From assembly GCA_021234155.1 (NCBI GenBank), contig JAJEKV010000027.1:5640623-5704622 (forward strand): a stretch of DNA of 64,000 nt, written 5' to 3'. Position numbers and translations under genes: made by a program. This document shows, in pieces, positions 11,645 through 23,097 of this stretch (positions within the stretch are counted from its first letter, which is position 1; each line of letters starts with the position of its first letter). Under the pieces are notes generated by a model. The model did not search any database, was not told the origin of the DNA, and saw only the letters and a program-made list of their open reading frames with translations. The stretch comes from Isoetes taiwanensis. Taxonomy: Eukaryota > Streptophyta > Lycopodiopsida > Isoetales > Isoetaceae.

Positions 11645-12430
11645 ATCTTCGAAGAGATAATATCATACGAAGGAGGAAGACCAACCAAGATATCTTGAAT
11701 CAGCTGTTTTTCAGACAGCACTTCACCAACAGCCATGTAATCCAAGCGCCATTACTTCGTCTGAGTAAGGTATGCTGTGACAGATTTGAAATCACCTAAT
11801 TGGGCATGTCTAATCTTGTTCTGAACCAGCATTTGGGTAGCCATACCCTTGATGTCAAGAGACTTCTCCAACTGAGACTACATCTCCTTAAACTCAGTAA
11901 AATGGTTGATTTCATGACCAATTGTCTCTTCAGCCAATGTTTTGACAAAAGCACAAGCTTTCTGGTTTACCCTGCCAGAATCTGCTGACTTGGTGCTGAT
12001 AACGTCTTCATCAAACACCGCTCCCATGTCACTAAATATGAAATAATTCACCATGAACTTCTTCCAAGTATGGTAATTATTATTAGTGAGGTTTGCATTC
12101 TGTTAGAACTTGAATGGATCCATGAATTTCTCCTGTTTTCAGCAGCCAAAAAGATGGTTGACAAAAAAAATTCGTCACCAAACAAAGCACCCACTAGAAA
12201 AGTTGAATCTTGAACTTTGTCGCCAAAAAGATCTTGGAAAACTCGAATCTCACAACAGAACTTGCTGGAAAATCCAAATCACTCTCCCAAAACACTTTCT
12301 TCAGGCCAAAAAGTAAGAATCTTCTCCAATGCTGCAAATGAGATTTTCCACCACCAAATCTCAGCCAAAGAACTCCTAGGAACGATGGCCAATCCAATTT
12401 GGATGCTTCTCCAATAGCTTGCTCCATTCT
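11645..12430 (-). pseudogene. Copia-1 gag N-terminal half (broken)
   Basis: Minus-strand sequence between the 5' LTR and the Copia-3 insertion. Fragments read like the copia Gag helical region (NNNYHTWKKFM, VAYLTQ-like and DILVGLPPSYD near the end, matching the UBN2/gag-polypeptide pattern) but at least three in-frame stops interrupt it. The longest open part near 12194-12427 is probably leader, not Gag. The shell protein would package the RNA; this copy cannot. Confidence 0.7.
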
Positions 12431-12454
12431 TCCTCAAGAAAGCATCTGATACTA

Positions 12455-12803
12455 TGGTAGAACTAGTGCAAAACAGCACAAACCCCGCAAGATCGACTCA
12501 AGAGATAGAATAGAATAACAAGAATAACTATATTGAGAAAAGCAATAGGAAATACAATCTCTACTTATGGGCATTGCATAGTACATAACGTACAATCAAT
12601 ATATACAACTAGTGAGACTAAGAATAGTAGTCTACCGTTTAACCACCGTCCACTAATTACGGCACTGATTTAGGGTCGGTGCTCAGTGTTGACAAAGTGC
12701 TGCCTTCTGTACATTTCAATACCTTCTCAGCACTTATGTGCTAAGTGCTGAACCACTGTTGTTTCAGCATATTATGCTTAGTCAGCATATTTCTATTCCA
12801 ACA
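12455..12803 (-). repeat. Copia-1 5' LTR
   Basis: This 349-bp LTR is colinear with 322-671 apart from about 22 substitutions and small indels. The target-site duplication CCTTA follows directly at 12804. The adjacent primer-binding site is degenerate, one of several signs that the element is inactive. Confidence 0.9.
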
Positions 12804-13262
12804 CCTTAATCAACACTTCCTCATACTGTCCCGAGACTGCTGGCCTTATATCCAGAGGGACACCAATCTGGATCATTCTATCGCTAAGCTCTTTGCGAGG
12901 TACAATATTAAACGCCTTTGTAAAATCTATAAACGCCACATACAGGGATGCATTTGGAGCTTTGGCTTTTTCAATCAGAGTTCTGAAAGTCAACACATGA
13001 TCCAAAGTATTATGATTACTTCTGAAGCCTGCTTGGCATTTAAAGCGCACGTCTGCCAGCTCTGCCCACGAGCTTAGTTTCTTTTCCAGGAGGTTGCCTA
13101 TGATTTTTGCAAAGATACTACCAACCAAAATTGGTCTGTAGTTGCTTGTTACTTTTTTGTCACTGCCTTTATGAATTGGATGAACACGGTTAATTTGCCA
13201 TGTCTTTGGGATCCCTTGTGTGATGGCTTTATCCAACAAATCTGTCAGGACAGCAACGGTTT
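12804..13262 (-). pseudogene. LINE-A ORF2 segment 2, RT fingers and first catalytic Asp
   Basis: This is an open minus-strand segment of the same LINE reverse transcriptase. Visible motifs, in order, are a PKTWQINRVHPIHKG stretch, SNYRPI (usual 'NYRPISL'), a QAGFRSNHNTLDHV stretch (usual 'Q.GFR..RST.D'), and VAFIDFTKAFNIVPR with the first catalytic aspartate. It is bounded by the GGTTT target site at 13258-13262 and the CCTTA site at 12804-12808, and stays in frame on both sides. It has no internal stop, so the RT was probably intact when Copia-1 and Copia-2 landed. Confidence 0.85.
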
Positions 13263-13675
13263 TGTTGAAGATATAAGCATGTTACAAGACCATTACAAGT
13301 TTGTGTTCATTGAATATTTAAGGTAATGGTTTAATGGTGTGCCCGTAATATGAATTTTGAATGGTATTTCTGATTACCCTAGAGCCTAGCTCGGTGAACA
13401 GTGTCACCGGCCAGGTGGAACCAAAAGCTGTAATCTAGCAACCGCCTAGCTGATCGAATGGACTAGATACTGGGATTGCCGGAATTCGGTGATCCCTAAG
13501 AATGTATAAACAGGATTTTAACTTGTACAGATACACACAGGAATGGAGATTTGAGTTCGAAGTCCCGACATCTGCTTATGAATGGTTTATTTGTATTTCG
13601 AACATTACTATGTTTTAGTGTGACATTGTTCATTTGAAGTTGTCTTAGCTAAGTAATATCCTAGTAAATCTTACA
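13263..13675 (+). repeat. Copia-2 5' LTR
   Basis: 413 bp, TGTTGAAGATA to AATCTTACA. Contains the expected promoter of the element; a TATA-like run GTATAAACA at 13504-13512 is a candidate but is not proven. Confidence 0.92.
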
Positions 13676-13676
13676 G

Positions 13677-13689
13677 TGGTATCAGAGCA
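13677..13689 (+). promoter_or_regulatory. Primer-binding site of Copia-2
   Basis: TGGTATCAGAGCA matches the 3' end complement of plant initiator methionine tRNA, the usual primer for copia reverse transcription. It starts one base after the LTR. Confidence 0.88.
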
Positions 13690-13698
13690 AATTGCACA

Positions 13699-16600
13699 AT
13701 GTCCACACGTTTTGGTGCTACTCTCTTAAGCTCAGTAGAAGTTTTCCAGGGAGTTGGAGGTTTTCAGATATGGAAAGAGAGAGTTAAAGAGGTTTTACAG
13801 TTTGAAGGGTTATGGTATATAATTGAACCTGGTACTAATGTTGATGATGAAGTGAGCAGTTCAACAATAGGAGAAACTTCTGCTGCAAAATCAGGGGAGT
13901 CTACTGCAAAATCTAAAGAGGTAAGTGTTAGCAGTGATAAGGCTGGTGATGAATTAAAAGTAAGTCAAGCCAAAGCTATAATTATGTGCAAAGTTGTACC
14001 AAGTATTATGCTTAAGTTAAGGGACACGAGTCCCAGGGATGCTTGGAAATATTTGATTAAAACATACCAGACTAAGAGCTCATCCCAGATCGATGTGTTG
14101 GAAAAGAAGATAAGAAAGATGAGATTTGATGACAGGACATATTTAACTGCAATGTTCCACAAGTTTGATTCTCTTTGTGCAGATCTAGAGGCTGCTGGGG
14201 TGACCATGTCAGTAAGCCATCAAATCTTGGCAATTTCAAAGATGTTTGCCAATTATGGAACATTGGCCACACTCATAAGGACTGTTGCCAGGACTAGGGA
14301 AGAGGCAGAACAGATTGCCAGGACAGAAGTGGAGCAAAAATCTGTGATGGACAATGAAAATGATGATGATGAAGAATCAGCCGAGGTGTTGGCTGTGAGA
14401 AAAGGGAAATCCTCTAGTGACAGAGGTAAGCAGATTGGGCCATGTTATGGCTGTGGGGAAGTAGGGCACTTGAAATTCAACTGCCCGAGAAATGTTCAGA
14501 ATGTGAAAACTTGCTACACATGTGGAGGTGTAGGGCACTTTGCATCTAAATGCCCAAGTCCAAAGGACAGTGGCAGGGGCAGAGGTAGAGGAAAAGGGAA
14601 AATAGTTCATTGGAATGCCAATAGGGGTAGAGGCCGAGGTGGTAAGGCAGCAAACGCAAATGTTGCTGTCATAGAATGTGATGAGGAGGACTCAGAAGAA
14701 GAGGTAACAAATGTGTTCTCAAATTCTTTAAGCAAAACACAAAGTTCTAAAGCATCTTTTGTTGTAGATTCGGGAGCTGAAAGAACAATCATAGACTCTT
14801 CAGATTTGCTTGCTGATAGGGATAAGGAGCTGAAGACAAAGAATATTCGACTAGGAGATGGGAGAACTCAAGAAGTTAAAGCAACAGGGATGCTAAAATT
14901 GTATGATCTGCAAGGAAATTGAGTAGAAATAGAAAAGGTCCTTTGTGTACCTTCCATTGTAAAAAATCTGATTTCAGTAAGTCAATTAGTTGACTTGGAC
15001 TACCAGGTCCTATTTGACAAGTTTGTATGCAAGATTGTGAAAGATAATAAAATATGTTTTCTGGGCAAAAGGGTTGGAGATTTATTTGAGATGCATACTT
15101 CTGAAATTTGTCCAGCAGTGAATAATGTTTCAGTACCTAGTTTAAGGACTTGGCATGAACGTCTTGGCCATACTAACATGAATAATGTGAAAGCCCTAAA
15201 TAAGTCTGGATACATAAATGCAGCAGAAGAGGATCAGAAGAACTTTGTATGCAGAGGTTGTATGATTGGAAAAAGCACCCGATTACCTTTTGGCCGAAGA
15301 ACAAAGAGAGTTGATACACCTTTGGAGCTGGTGCATACAGATATCTGCGGTCCTCTCAACATCAAAAGCGATTCGAGAAAAAGGTATTTCATCACTTTTA
15401 TAGATGATTACACTAGAAAAGCTAAATGTTATTGTCTAGCAAAGAAGCATGAAGCTCTAAGAGCATTCAAGGAATATCTGACAGAAATGGAACGAGAAAC
15501 AGGTTTTAGAATTAAGTGTCTAAGATCAGACAGGGCAGGTGAATATATTTCAAAGAAATTCAAATCCTTTTGCATTGAAAAGGGCATTAGAAGACAGTTG
15601 ACCTGTAGGTACTCTCCCCAGCAGAATGGGGTGGCAGAAAGAAAAAATCGAACATGCTTGAATGCAGTTAGGGCAATGTTAAAGCATGCTGGATTACCTA
15701 ATATGTTGTGGGAGGAAGCTCTAAAAACAGCCATCTTCATACAAAATAGACTGCCAAGTGCAAGTCTAGATGGAAAAATTCCAGAATTGTTGTGGACTAA
15801 GAAAATGCCCACATATGAAGGTTTTAAAACCTATGGATGTGTGGCTTATGTTCATATCCCAGAAGAATTGAGGGGTAAGTTGGATGACAGGGCACTAACA
15901 ACTTTTCTGGTCGGATATGATGAGGAATCTAAAGCATATAGGCTATACGATCCGGAGAAAAGGAAAATTCTAGTAAGTAGAGATGTTGTGTTTATATAAG
16001 AGCAGTTGTACAAAGACTTTAAGGATGTGAACCTGAAAAAAAGGGATATGACAGAAGAAGTAGAAAAGCCAAGTTATAATCCTGTATCTGATAGTGATGA
16101 TGATGGAGACACAGATAAAATAATACAAAGGGACATGAAAATTGATGATCCTATTCCAGAGGTTGTACAGGGAGGAAACACTGATGTTAAACAAAGAAAA
16201 AGGATGTCTGAGGCAGAAAAACTAAAAAAGGAATTAGCAGATAAAGGGATTAAAATTGATGAACATGGGAGAGAAGCTGGTGGAAAAAGCAGGAGACTAG
16301 AAACAATGGAAGAAGAAATGATACCTCATTTAATGACTGCATTGGAAGTTGATGTGCCACAAACATATGAGGAGGCTGTGAATGATAAGAACAGCAAGCT
16401 TTGGCAAAATGCCATGAATGAGGAAATGGAAGCATTCAGAAGAACAGAGACATTTGAGGTAATAAACAGGCCAGAAAATAAAAATATTGTGGGAAACAAA
16501 TGGATATTTAAAATTAAAGATCTTCCCGATGGATCCAAGAAATACAAGGCTAGACTTATTGCTCAAGGGTTCACACAACAAAAGGGAGTAGATTATAATG

Positions 16601-17930
16601 ACACCTATTCACCAATAGTGAAATTATCAAGCATAAGGATTATGCTAGCATTGGCAAATGCAATGAACTGGGAAGTTCATCATATGGATGTTAGTACTGC
16701 ATTTTTAAATGCAGAGCTGGAGGAGGAGATTTACATGAAACCACCTCTGGGATTTGAGGAAAAGAATGATAGAATATAGAAATTAAAAAGGGTTGTGTAC
16801 GGGCTTAAGCAATCACCTCGAGCATGGTATACTTGCATGGATACTTATCTGAAAGACCAAAGATTTATGAAAATGAACGGGGATGGAAACTTGTACATGT
16901 ACAGGCAGCATAGTAATTTCTGTCTCATTGCACTTTATGTGGATGACTGTGTGATGTTTTCTGATAGTCTAGATTGCTTGGATGTTTGCAAAAGGCTGCT
17001 CAAATCCAGATTCAAGATGACTGACCTGGGAGAGTTAAAGAAATTTTTGGGAATTAAAGTATTCAGAAATCGAGATAAAAAGATTATAACTTTGAGTCAA
17101 GCAGATTATATACATGGAGTACTTGACAGGTTCAAGATGAAGGAATGCAATGTGGTAAGCACTCCACTAGTTCCAGGACATAAAATCAGTAAAAGAATGT
17201 GCCTTGTAACAGTTGAAGAGATAGAGCATATGAAGAAAATTCCTTACAGAAGTTTAATAGGATGTTTGTTGCATTTGTCAGGAGCCACAAGACCTGACAT
17301 TGCTTTTGCAGTTAACTTGCCAAGTAGATATAATAGCAATCCTGGGAGATCTCATTGGGCAGCTGCCAAACGAATTCTAAGGTACTTGAAAGGGACTGCA
17401 GACCATGGCATTACGTTCAGAAATAAAGGTTATAACATTAATGCATTTGCAGATGCAGATTGGGGAGGAGATGCTGACCAAAGGCATTCTACTTCAGGTT
17501 ATATTGTGATGATTGGTGACAATCCGGTGAGTGGAAATGTAAGAAAGAATCTGATAGCACTATCTAGTGCGTAGGCCGAGTATCTGACTATAACCTTGGC
17601 ATCAAAAAAGAAATCATTTGGATCGGGGAGACTCTTTGGAAGAAATTGGAATAAAGAATCATGAACTAACCGCTTTATGGGGGCGATTGCAAGTGGAATT
17701 CTTTGTGACACAAAAATCTCGTGCTACATGAGAGGTCAAAGCACATTGAGATGAAGCGGCATTTCATTAGAGAAATGGTTGAGAAAAAAAATTAATACTT
17801 GATGAAGTATATTCAAACCGAAAAGACGGTTAGCAGACATACTCACGAAGGCTCTTAGAGAGCCAAGATTTAACATGCTCAAAGACATGATAAGAGTGCA
17901 GGAAATAGAAAGCAGGGACAGTATGATTCA
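13699..17930 (+). pseudogene. Copia-2 Gag-Pol polyprotein with four stops
   Basis: A single frame runs from ATG 13699. Gag is followed by two CCHC knuckles (14443-14484, 14512-14553), an RG-rich stretch, protease (VVDSGAERTI, ~14764), integrase (HHCC from ~15150; D-D-E in HTDICGP, LRSDRAGEY, NGVAERKNRT), RT (YVDD at 16936-16947) and RNase H (ADADWGGD, near 17450). The frame is interrupted in place by TGA 14920, TAA 15997, TAG 16777 and TAG 17572, all without frameshift. After ~17600 it is shifted and degenerate. TAG 16777 stands where related elements have Trp. Being one continuous ORF, it is the best reference for the family here. Confidence 0.9.
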
Positions 17931-17980
17931 AACTTAGAAAACAAGCAGAGATCGAACAGAGATATTCAATGAAGGGGAAG

Positions 17981-18405
17981 TGTTGAAGATATAAGCATGT
18001 TACAAGACCATTACAAGTTTGTGTTCATTGAATATTTAAGGTAATGGTTTAATGGTGTGCCCGTAATATGAATTTTGAATGGTATTTCTGATTACCCTAG
18101 AGCCTAGCTTAGTGAACAGTGTCACCGGCCAGGTGGAACCAAAAGCTGTAATCTAGCAACCGCCTAGCTGATCGAATGGACTAGATACTGGGATTGCCGG
18201 AATTCGGTGATCCCTAAGAATGTATAAACAAAATTTTAACTTGTACAGATACACACAGGAATGGAGATTTGAGTTTGAAGTCCCGACATCTGCTTATGAA
18301 TGGTTTATTTGTATTTCGAACATTTGGTTGTCTTACTATGTTTTAGTGTGTGACATTGTTCATTTGAAGTTGTCTTAGCTAAGTAATACCCTAGTAAATC
18401 TTACA
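17981..18405 (+). repeat. Copia-2 3' LTR
   Basis: 425 bp. Compared with the 5' LTR it has an extra TTGGTTGTCT-type 10-bp segment near 18326 and an extra GT near 18350. Several differences are C-to-T or G-to-A (for example CTCGGTG versus CTTAGTG). Confidence 0.92.
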
Positions 18406-18971
18406 GGTTTCATCCCCTCCCCCATTGAGCAGCTCTATACAAAGACCATCTGCATCATGATCTCTATTATTGGAGATTTTGGAAAAACACTCTCTGACGT
18501 CTGTTTTAGTGAAGATTTCTGAGCCATGAGCTATTTTTGACATGCCATCAACGCCATTCTTCTCATAAATATCTTTGACCAGTTTAGGCAATGCTTCTGT
18601 GCCTAAAATAGCCTGTTCAGGTTTACCTTTTAGCGTGTCCCAAAAGTTTTTTGGATTTTTGATAAATTGCTTAGATAACATGATTTGTTGTTGTGCATAA
18701 TATTCACGCTTTTTCTGCCTGATCAGTTGGTTTTGCCATTTAGGTTTGCATATGCAGTTCTTTTGCAGTCTGCTCCTTGCCTCCTGACATTCTGAATGCC
18801 AGCATGAGTTGCATGGTTTACCTTGCATCCATTTTTTGGATATGCCAAATACCTTCTTAGCTGCCTCAAACAACAAGCATTTAAATTTCTGTGCATCTTC
18901 TTCTAATATCCCTGACAAGCTCACTTGTATAAGTTCTTCCACTAATTTTTTATATGCAAGGTTATGCACAT
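18406..18971 (-). pseudogene. LINE-A ORF2 segment 1, linker upstream of RT
   Basis: About 190 open codons read leftward from 18969 and end at the Copia-2 target site. The segment is rich in Lys, Gln and Trp, includes a WHSECQEARS-like stretch and ends in a GLCIELLNGGGDE-like run just before the RT fingers, as usual between endonuclease and RT in LINE ORF2. Codons run in frame across the GGTTT target site into the segment at 12804-13262. No stop lies inside. The Met near 18969 is probably not the true start, since codons continue a few residues upstream before LTR-like sequence takes over. Confidence 0.75.
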
Positions 18972-19562
18972 AAGAGACTTCCAGAGAAGAACTGAATTTT
19001 GGAATGGAAAATGAATAGGAAAACTCAAATCAAACACTAGAGAATAGCTCCAACAAGTATGCAGATTCAAGGATTATGGTTTAAGAGATGGGAATTCAAG
19101 ATCTATCAATACTCCAACTCAAGGATTATGGTTTAAGAGATGGGAATTCAAGATCTATCAATACTCCAACTGACTAGATCTTTAGAAGGCTTGCAAATCT
19201 GGTTTACCATTGATGCTGGCCAAAGTCAGAGGAACAGAGCAGTCGAAATTGGGTTGTCGTTGCCGATTTGCAGGTGTGTCCGACCAATAATTACTGTAGC
19301 AACCCAAGAGGTGTCGCTAGGTTGTTCTCCCGGTGCTCGTCGTTGCTCTCCTCCTGTTATATTTTCCATCTGATGTATGTATATCTGATATAAGCCTTTT
19401 CAAAAAGGCTTCACCCCTTTTTGATATAATAAGGTTTGGCCTTACTTTAGTGAGATACACCCCTTTGTTCTTAATAAATGCATGTGCCTTATAATAGAAG
19501 GCGTTGCGCCTTTTTTATCAGAATATCCCTTATTATATAAATAGATATCCCTTATTATATTA
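18972..19562 (-). repeat. LTR-N 3' LTR, part 1
   Basis: Colinear with 24736-25102 and 25572-25720 of the right LTR. It contains a private 52-bp tandem duplication (19068-19119 and 19120-19171). It ends at the Helitron insertion point in a TTATA-rich stretch. The small ORF at 19140-19373 also occurs in the right LTR, but is too short to support as a gene. Confidence 0.85.
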
Positions 19563-19732
19563 TCCTATATTATAAAACCGTGGCGTCGGTCTGTGCGCCC
19601 GATCGACGGCCGAGATCGCGCCAATGTCCCTGCCCCCCGTTGGACGGCCCAGATTTGTCTGTTTGTCCCTCCGCCTCGATCGATGGCTTAGATTGTGCCA
19701 TATATGACGTGTGTCCCAAAACGAAAGGGTGC

Positions 19733-19770
19733 GACGTCTCCAAAATTTTATGACGTCTCCAAAATTTTAT
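19733..19770 (+). promoter_or_regulatory. Tandem 19-bp repeat with ACGT cores
   Basis: GACGTCTCCAAAATTTTAT is repeated exactly twice, about 300 bp upstream of the captured coding region. With TGACGTGTG at 19705 this gives three ACGT cores, the core bound by plant bZIP factors. A captured promoter is possible, but only by inference. Confidence 0.35.
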
Positions 19771-20066
19771 GCGTGAAACTATTTTCGATGGCTTCTTCTG
19801 CCCTGATCGGTCTTTGGCAGCACCAAGAATCGTAGAACTGTTCATGACTATGGCAGAGTTGCGCCCGTTCAATTTAACTCTTCCTTCTTTCCTAGCTCTC
19901 GCCGATGGCGAATTATCAAGCCTAATTCCGAGTATGCAGAAGCTTTTTGAGCTTTGTTTTTATGCTTTAGGGGTTATGAGTTTTCATGAGCTCTCCGGCA
20001 GAGCTTGGGACATCCTCCTCTTTTTTATGATTTGCTTGGTCAATTTTATCTCACCAAAGCTCTTCG

Positions 20067-20843
20067 ATGGCCATATCCATGGCGCCAATGGCTTCACCTT
20101 GCCGAAATCGTTCTTTTTGTTCCTTCAGCTTCCTCCTTTGTTCAAAGGCTTATTCATGTCCTCAGATAATTTCTCGAGCTAAAACTTGGGCTTCTGTTAT
20201 GGGTAGTAAAACAGCAATCATGCCGGATAATTTGAAGGTTGAACAACTTTTGAATGACTTGGATATGGCAGTTGTGAAAGAGGGCAAACGAGAAGGAAAG
20301 GGTGCATATTTGCTCAATAATGTTGGTCCCAATCCCTTGCTGTTGCAAGCGCAGGGGAAAGTTTGCACAGGGCCAGCGCAAACAAAGCCACTTGGAGAGG
20401 ATCAGGCCTCGAAGGTTTTGGACATTATAGTAAGATCAGGTGTGCCAGCTTTGCTAATTCGTTTTTGCAGTGAAAGTGGAAATTCCAGAAGAAGAAAGGG
20501 CATCAGAGGCACAAATAGGGGCATTTTTTGTTGCAATGGCAGTGAGAGCAAACTATTTTCCACCTGAAGGGCAATAAAGAATTTTTGGCCGAGTTTAGTT
20601 CAGGTTTTGCCTCCTGATATTCTCTTCATAGCCGATTCAGAGGGCACCTTGATGGAGGGAATTTCACATGCAGGTGCTACATTTATTGGGAGAAACTCTG
20701 TTGAAATGAGAATGGTGGGGGCACTCAGGGACGTGTTGAAGGGTGATCATCTTGGATTTGAAGAGGTGGTTTGCCTCTTGAGAGATGTTCTTCCAGTTTG
20801 TGGTCGCGAAGGTGGAAATAACCATGCTTTATGATCCTGATCT
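20067..20843 (+). pseudogene. Captured anthranilate-phosphoribosyltransferase-like gene fragment
   Basis: From ATG 20067, a Ser/Arg-rich, acid-poor first ~45 residues look like a plastid transit peptide. Then comes a TrpD-like N-terminal helical domain, with SEAQIGAFFVAMAVRANYFPPEG at about 20497-20565 and PPDILFIADSEGTL and MVGALRDVLKGDHLGFEEV at about 20607-20775. Plant TrpD-like proteins transfer phosphoribose to anthranilate in tryptophan synthesis, or are homologues of unproven role. A short intron 20430-20470 (GTAAGA to TTTTGCAG) separates the first two blocks; loss of one G at its donor would explain the off-by-one frame. A second frameshift lies near 20570-20580. The catalytic C-terminal domain is absent. 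It is a fragment within the Helitron. Confidence 0.62.
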
Positions 20844-21069
20844 AGAGAGGGTATTATTAAATCGAAGTAGAGGTATATGGAGTAGAAAAATCTGCAGGTT
20901 TATAAATTCAAATCCATGAGCAGGTTTATAAATTCAAAGCTTTAAGCAGGTTTGTAGTAATGAACGTTTTCCTATGTTGTTTTAATGTTGTTAACATCCT
21001 TTTAACAATCATAATAACATAATAACATATGGATTGACAGATTCCTGAGGGATGCTGCTAGAGCTTAGT

Positions 21070-21190
21070 GATGGCAGGCAGCACTCCTGTCATATGTAGT
21101 CCGGCGAACAAGGAGAATGGAGGATGTGCAGATTGCAGCCCTCATGGATTTGTTGCTTATGGAGCCGGAAGCAGCATGGTCTACAGTTAC
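21070..21190 (+). pseudogene. Possible second captured exon, WD40-like N-terminus
   Basis: ATG 21070 opens a short frame (MAGSTPVICSPANKENG then CADCSPHGFVAYGAGSSMVYS) that resembles the first blade of some WD-repeat proteins, where '..SPHGLVAYG...' is common. It ends shortly after a possible splice donor. Too short for a firm call. Confidence 0.3.
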
Positions 21191-21199
21191 GTTTACTCT

Positions 21200-23097
21200 T
21201 AAACTTTCTTACACATTTCCTCTATTACTGAATCTCTTCCAAGGCCAAGGGCGCTGCTCTTGAAGGCACATCTTTTTGCATTGCCTTTTTCCCTTTGATG
21301 CAAACAATCTTCATGATCATTGTAGGGCTCTAGCATTCAACCTTGCAGATGATATGCTAAAATAAGCCTGCCAACCTGATTGGTATTGTTTGCCCATCTG
21401 AAAATTGCCGCTTTAAAGAGATATGTAATAGGTAATTCGTTTTGCTTCCATGTCTATAAGAGTTGCAACAAAATCACCAAGGCCATCTGCTGTACGAAGC
21501 ATGATTTTCTGATACATGGGTCAGTCAGATTTAGGTCTTTCAAAATTAACAGAAAATCCACTCTTTTCTTTCGATTTATCCACAGATATTATATATGAGG
21601 ATCATATGATTTTTGTAGAGTTGGGCCTTCTATTTTTACTGCAAATTTGGTGCTTTTATTCTGTTGATATTTTAGGTACATTAGATTTCTACTTTGAAGT
21701 GATTAACAACCTCTTGGATCATTTTTGCGGTTATAAATGATGTTCGCAGCATCTTTGGATGGTGGAATTGTTGAAGCATCAAACCATTCCATTGACATGT
21801 AAGCTGTTTCCAGCGCAGCAGTCTTTGCATCTTTGCAGGTGGGTTCTTTTTCTCATTCAAAATCTGCTCAATAATATATCATCTTAGCTAAGATACTGCC
21901 ATTTAAAAATATTTCTCTAGCCGGTTCTGCACCAAAGGACTTGCTTTAGACATCAGAGAATTGAAGATTGAAGAAAGAACGAGAAGGCTGGAAAACTAAA
22001 ATTGAACAAGCAGGAAACACATATACAGCTGCTACGAAGGTAAATCAAGCTAAGACCATTCCATGCATTGAGTCGCTTTCTCCAGGTTAAAAAACTATGG
22101 AGAAATATTGCCCTACCTTAAATGATGCCCCTACTTCAAAATACATTTGATGAAATTGCATAGCAAAGTGGTCAAAAGATTGTGATAATTAAATCACTTG
22201 GTTGACAAGGATATATGGGCATGCTGCTTCAAGGATGTCTCATTATAATAGTCCATTAGTTTGGGGAAGAACATTTATATAGTCTCTATTTTACTCAATT
22301 CTCTTTGATTTAACAACCGTAATTGAGACTGGAATTGAGCAAAATATGGTTTTGGGGTTTGCATGGTTCAGGGGTTTTTCTAGGGTAGAGTATGTTGGAT
22401 CCTGTCTATTTCTTTGTCGTGTATGTTGGATGACGACAGTGCCAGCCGCTTCCCATGGCCATGGAATCTCCAGATTTTTTGGAGGTCAAGCATAGATCTT
22501 AGACATTCCCATGAGCACCCGACCAAGAAGGCAAATGTTAGTGGCACCAAAATTTTAAGCGAAAAATCAATGCAAGGACCAAATGGAAATTCACCCCATA
22601 GCCTTGGGTTTTCACATAGGAGCCATGATCTCACTCCCCATGGTAAGATAATCATTCTAATTTAATACAACAGCAACAAATTCAATACAACTATGCCTAA
22701 ACTAAAACAACTCAAGCACGCGACTTGCACATAATTCAAATATTTATAGAACCACTCCACCCTCTTCATGTACAAATACATGGGCTATAAAGAACTCCTT
22801 ACAATCTGACACATCTAACTCATTTGGTTCTGGTTCTGTCCAGGTGAACTCTCTAATAAATGCAAGCACAAGATTTTGTAGCATATTAAGATCCACCATT
22901 TCAAAGAAAGAAGAAATTGATGGCATTTATCCATTTGAGTAAAAGGTCCTACCCGCGCATTTGATTACTAAGCAAAACACATGATTTCAAACCATCTTAC
23001 TAGGATTAGCTACTTACAGAGTTATCTGTCGGAGAAAAAACCTCTCCCTAGAAATGATTTCTCATGCTTGGACTGCCTTGGTATAATCACACAGAAA
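21200..23097. other. Helitron interior, mostly unassigned
   Basis: AT-rich sequence with several exon-like pieces bounded by GT or AG (for example 21955-22040, ending GAAG before GTAAAT) and short open stretches on the minus strand at 22380-22655 and 22744-22926. I recognise no protein family in them. They could be further captured fragments of host genes. Confidence 0.35.

Larger units (their letters stand above)
322..12803 (-). mobile_element. Copia-1, Ty1/copia retrotransposon, minus strand
   Basis: Two similar terminal repeats (322-671 and 12455-12803) start TG and end CA, flanked by the perfect 5-bp duplication CCTTA (317-321 and 12804-12808). A polypyrimidine run beside the left LTR (672-680) is the polypurine tract on the minus strand. 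A degenerate Met-tRNA primer site lies just left of 12455. The gene order gag-protease-integrase-RT-RNase H is copia-type. About 22 substitutions between the LTRs by eye (~6%) make it older than Copia-2. It is split by Copia-3; without that insert it is about 5.2 kb. Confidence 0.93.
13263..18405 (+). mobile_element. Copia-2, Ty1/copia retrotransposon, nearly intact
   Basis: Plus-strand element with LTRs 13263-13675 and 17981-18405 and the perfect TSD GGTTT (13258-13262, 18406-18410). The primer site is TGGTATCAGAGCA at 13677-13689 and the purine tract GAAGGGGAAG lies just before 17981. Only about 6 substitutions plus a 10-bp and a 2-bp indel separate the LTRs (~1.5%), so it is the youngest of the three Copia elements by this measure. 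It sits inside LINE-A ORF2 in the opposite orientation. Confidence 0.95.
1..18971 (-). mobile_element. LINE-A, non-LTR retrotransposon split by two Copia elements
   Basis: A minus-strand LINE survives in three pieces (18406-18971, 12804-13262, 1-321) that give one continuous ORF2 reading frame once Copia-2 and Copia-1 are removed. The pieces encode the region before the reverse transcriptase, then RT fingers and palm with a YADD box. The 5' end stops near 18971, where it abuts an LTR fragment, so the element appears 5'-truncated and no endonuclease domain is visible. Its 3' end lies left of the window. It resembles LINE-B (50041-52489) in the RT palm. That it inserted into the left LTR of LTR-N is inferred from the missing 128 bp of that LTR. 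Confidence 0.85.

Noticed and set aside
19140..19373. 77-codon ORF (repeated at 24852-25094)
   Set aside because: It lies within the LTR of LTR-N in both copies and shows no coding motif.
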